From the NCBI GenBank assembly GCA_965277055.1, contig OZ255703.1:372001-436000 (forward strand): a stretch of DNA of 64,000 bases, read 5' to 3'. Positions 61,518-64,000 of this stretch are shown piece after piece (position 1 is the first letter of the stretch; every line of letters begins with the position of its first letter). The stretch comes from CBDCHC01 sp965277055 (GTDB lineage Bacteria; Pseudomonadota; Gammaproteobacteria; PS1; Pseudothioglobaceae). Both the position numbers and the translations under genes were made by a program. The notes under the pieces were generated by a model. It did no database searches and had not been told where the DNA came from. It worked only from the letters and a program-made list of their open reading frames with translations.

Positions 61518-64000
61518 ATGCCAAAAAGAATTGATATTCAAAGTGTCCTCCTCATTGGTGCAGGGCCGATTGTTATTGGTCAAGCTTGTGAGTTTGACTA
61601 TTCTGGTGCCCAAGCATGTAAAGCCTTAAAAGAAGAAGGCATTAGAGTCATTTTAGTGAACTCCAATCCTGCCACAATTATGACCGACCCTGATTTGGCA
61701 GATAGTACCTATATTGAACCAATTACTCCTGAAATTGTTAGCAAAATTATTGAAAAAGAGCGTCCAGATGCAATCTTACCTACTATGGGTGGACAAACTG
61801 CTCTAAATTGTGCACTTGCTCTTGATGAAATGGGAGTGCTAAAACGCTATGATGTTGCGATGATTGGCGCGAGTAAAGCAGCGATTGAAAAAGCAGAAAA
61901 CCGCGATTACTTTAGAAAGGCAATGCAAGAACTCGGACTTGATATGCCATTATCAAGAGTTGCACATACGATTGAAGAAGCTAAGGAAATTTTAACCGAA
62001 GTGGGCTTGCCTGCAATTATTCGCCCTTCGTTTACCATGGGTGGCTCTGGCGGTGGTATTGCCTATAACAAGCAAGACTTTGATGCCATTTGCGCTAGAG
62101 GATTTGACCTTTCTCCTACCAATGAACTCTTAATTGAAGAATCAATTATTGGCTGGAAAGAATTTGAAATGGAAGTAGTACGAGACCATAAAGATAATTG
62201 TATTATCATTTGCTCTATAGAAAACTTTGACCCAATGGGGATTCATACAGGTGATAGTATTACAGTTGCCCCTGCCCAAACACTCACTGATAAAGAATAC
62301 CAAATTATGCGTAATGCTTCATTAGCAGTACTTCGTAAAATTGGTGTAGATACTGGTGGGTCCAATGTGCAATTTGCCTTAAATCCAGCCAATGGCAGAC
62401 TCACTATTATTGAGATGAATCCAAGAGTATCTCGCTCTTCTGCTCTGGCTTCAAAAGCTACTGGTTTTCCAATTGCCAAAGTTGCGACTAAACTCGCAAT
62501 TGGGTATACTCTTGATGAAATCACTAATGATATTACTGGTGGTAAAACACCAGCTTCATTTGAACCAACAATTGATTATGTAGTCACTAAAATCCCACGC
62601 TTTGCTTTTGAAAAATTCCCACAAGCTGATGCTACATTGACTACCCAAATGAAATCAGTAGGCGAAGTAATGGCGATAGGTGCTACTTTTAAACAAAGTT
62701 TACAAAAAGCTATTCGTGGACTGGAAATCGGTAAATCTGGGTTTGATGAAATGCTAAATATTCATGATGAACAAACGAAAAATACGCTAAAACCTCATCT
62801 TATTACTGCTAAAGATGAACGCATTTTTTATATTGCAGATGCTTTTAGAGCTGGGTTTAGTGTAGATGAAGTGCATGATTTATCCAATATTGATGTATGG
62901 TTTTTACACCAAATTGCTGATATCATCCAAACTGAAACCTTAATCAGAACTCAAACGTTATCAGAACTCAAGAGTGAAGTGATGCGCTATTACAAACAAC
63001 TGGGTTTTTCTGATGCACGCTTAGCAACTCTATTATCATGCACTGAGCATGCAGTACGTGAAAAACGTAAATTACTCGGCGTATTACCAAGCTTTAAACG
63101 TGTAGATAGTTGCGCTGCTGAATTTGATACTTCTACTGCATATATGTACTCTACCTATGAAGAAGAGTGCGAGATGCAACCCACAGAAAATAATAAAATC
63201 ATGATTTTAGGCGGAGGACCAAATCGCATTGGACAAGGGATAGAATTTGATTATTGCTGTGTGCATGCTGCCTTTGCCCTAAAAGAAGCTGGCTACGAAA
63301 CGATCATGGTGAACTGTAACCCAGAAACCGTATCTACTGATTATGACACTTCTGATAGACTATATTTTGAACCGCTGACTTTAGAGGACACTCTTGCGAT
63401 TATTGATAAAGAGCAACCGAGCGGGATTATTGTGCATTATGGTGGACAAACACCACTCAAACTCGCTAATGATCTGGCACTTAACGGGGCAAACATCATT
63501 GGCACTTCACCAGATGCTATTGACTTAGCAGAAGATAGAGAGCGATTTTCTCTCATGCTGAAAAAACTTGGACTGAAACAACCAGATAATGGCACTGCCC
63601 TATCAAACGAACAAGCATTTAGTATTTCTGATGCGATTGGTTTTCCACTTGTGGTGCGTCCTTCTTATGTATTAGGTGGTAGAGCAATGGAAATTGTCTA
63701 TAATACAGAACAACTTGAAAACTATATGCAAAATGCAGTGAAGGTTTCTAATGATGCTCCAGTATTACTTGATAGTTTCTTAGACCATGCTATTGAAGTA
63801 GATATTGATTTAATTAGTGATGGGGAAGATATTGTAATTGGTGGTATCATGGAACACATTGAACAAGCAGGGATTCACTCTGGTGATAGTGCATGTTCAC
63901 TCCCACCTTATACACTAAGTGAAGAAGTGCTTGATGAAATGCGTACCCAAGTTATTGCGATGGCTAAAGAGCTTGGCGTAGTGGGACTAATGAATACCCA
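61518..64000 (+). CDS. carB: Carbamoyl-phosphate synthase, large subunit (cut by the window edge)
   Basis: From the ATG at 61518 the frame stays open for 827 codons to the right edge. It begins MPKRIDIQSVLLIGAGPIVIGQACEFDYSGAQACKALKEEG, with the first ATP-grasp domain (IIRPSFTMGGSGGGIAYN, then IEMNPRVSRSSALASKATG). The second synthetase half starts near codon 556 (MILGGGPNRIGQGIEFDYCCVHAAFALKEAGYE). The allosteric domain is outside the window. It makes carbamoyl phosphate with CarA. Confidence 0.96.
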   Translation, partial: MPKRIDIQSVLLIGAGPIVIGQACEFDYSGAQACKALKEEGIRVILVNSNPATIMTDPDLADSTYIEPITPEIVSKIIEKERPDAILPTMGGQTALNCALALDEMGVLKRYDVAMIGASKAAIEKAENRDYFRKAMQELGLDMPLSRVAHTIEEAKEILTEVGLPAIIRPSFTMGGSGGGIAYNKQDFDAICARGFDLSPTNELLIEESIIGWKEFEMEVVRDHKDNCIIICSIENFDPMGIHTGDSITVAPAQTLTDKEYQIMRNASLAVLRKIGVDTGGSNVQFALNPANGRLTIIEMNPRVSRSSALASKATGFPIAKVATKLAIGYTLDEITNDITGGKTPASFEPTIDYVVTKIPRFAFEKFPQADATLTTQMKSVGEVMAIGATFKQSLQKAIRGLEIGKSGFDEMLNIHDEQTKNTLKPHLITAKDERIFYIADAFRAGFSVDEVHDLSNIDVWFLHQIADIIQTETLIRTQTLSELKSEVMRYYKQLGFSDARLATLLSCTEHAVREKRKLLGVLPSFKRVDSCAAEFDTSTAYMYSTYEEECEMQPTENNKIMILGGGPNRIGQGIEFDYCCVHAAFALKEAGYETIMVNCNPETVSTDYDTSDRLYFEPLTLEDTLAIIDKEQPSGIIVHYGGQTPLKLANDLALNGANIIGTSPDAIDLAEDRERFSLMLKKLGLKQPDNGTALSNEQAFSISDAIGFPLVVRPSYVLGGRAMEIVYNTEQLENYMQNAVKVSNDAPVLLDSFLDHAIEVDIDLISDGEDIVIGGIMEHIEQAGIHSGDSACSLPPYTLSEEVLDEMRTQVIAMAKELGVVGLMNT

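Overview
The window is AT-rich, densely coded proteobacterial DNA, most likely from a gamma- or betaproteobacterium. The main pointers are hisI and hisE as separate genes leading into tatABC, an RpoH-type sigma factor, YggX, an MsrA-MsrB fusion, aroQ-accB-accC, MlaA, and a GntR-controlled prpBCDE operon. I cannot name the genus. No rRNA or tRNA gene was found. The two edge genes are cut off: thiC on the left and carB on the right.

Layout. 1-4 kb: thiC (partial), a secreted nuclease, hisI-hisE-tatABC, rnhA and an ANTAR-type RNA-binding regulator. 4-6.2 kb: glnK-amtB behind a structured leader RNA. 6-12.4 kb: ugd, a small exported Tyr-Pro-Val-repeat protein and an RND efflux pump with its adaptor. 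12.5-22 kb: housekeeping genes (pdxA, yggX, gmk, rpoH, FKBP, msrAB, def, nadB, aspS). 22.1-27.9 kb: a compact type II-C CRISPR-Cas locus with a 16-repeat array, cas2, cas1, a 1041-residue cas9 and a tracrRNA candidate divergent from cas9. A decayed IS1595-type transposase fragment follows it. 28.9-39.6 kb: one long minus-strand operon, urtABCDE, a tiny His-rich membrane peptide, then ureD, ureAB (fused), ureC, ureE, ureF and ureG. 39.6-44.7 kb: a SulP transporter, a penicillin-acylase-like lipoprotein and an oxidoreductase. 44.8-54.4 kb: a GntR regulator with prpBCDE and five further co-directional genes. 54.4-55.6 kb: palindromic repeats and an intact IS1595-family insertion sequence. 55.8-64 kb: a DMT exporter, accBC, aroQ, thiS, an HMA-domain protein and carA-mlaA-carB.

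Most notable observation. The leaders of glnK-amtB (about 5868-6070) and urtA (about 39379-39541) share one architecture. Each has a 17-bp-spacer promoter, then a hairpin with a six-base loop carrying A at position 1 and G at position 4, then a 12-bp hairpin with a GGCGTT core and U-run, then a second hexaloop hairpin with the same A1/G4 rule, then a terminator-like hairpin with seven U just before the ribosome binding site. This fits the known signature of ANTAR-protein RNA targets, and an ANTAR regulator gene lies immediately downstream of amtB. I infer that this regulator controls ammonium uptake and the whole urea uptake and urease operon by transcription antitermination.

A second point of interest is the cas9/tracrRNA intergenic region. 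It holds an 18-bp-arm palindrome with outward-facing extended -10 boxes, flanked by two different pieces of CRISPR repeat-related sequence. One heads the tracrRNA candidate. The other would sit at the 5' end of the cas9 leader.
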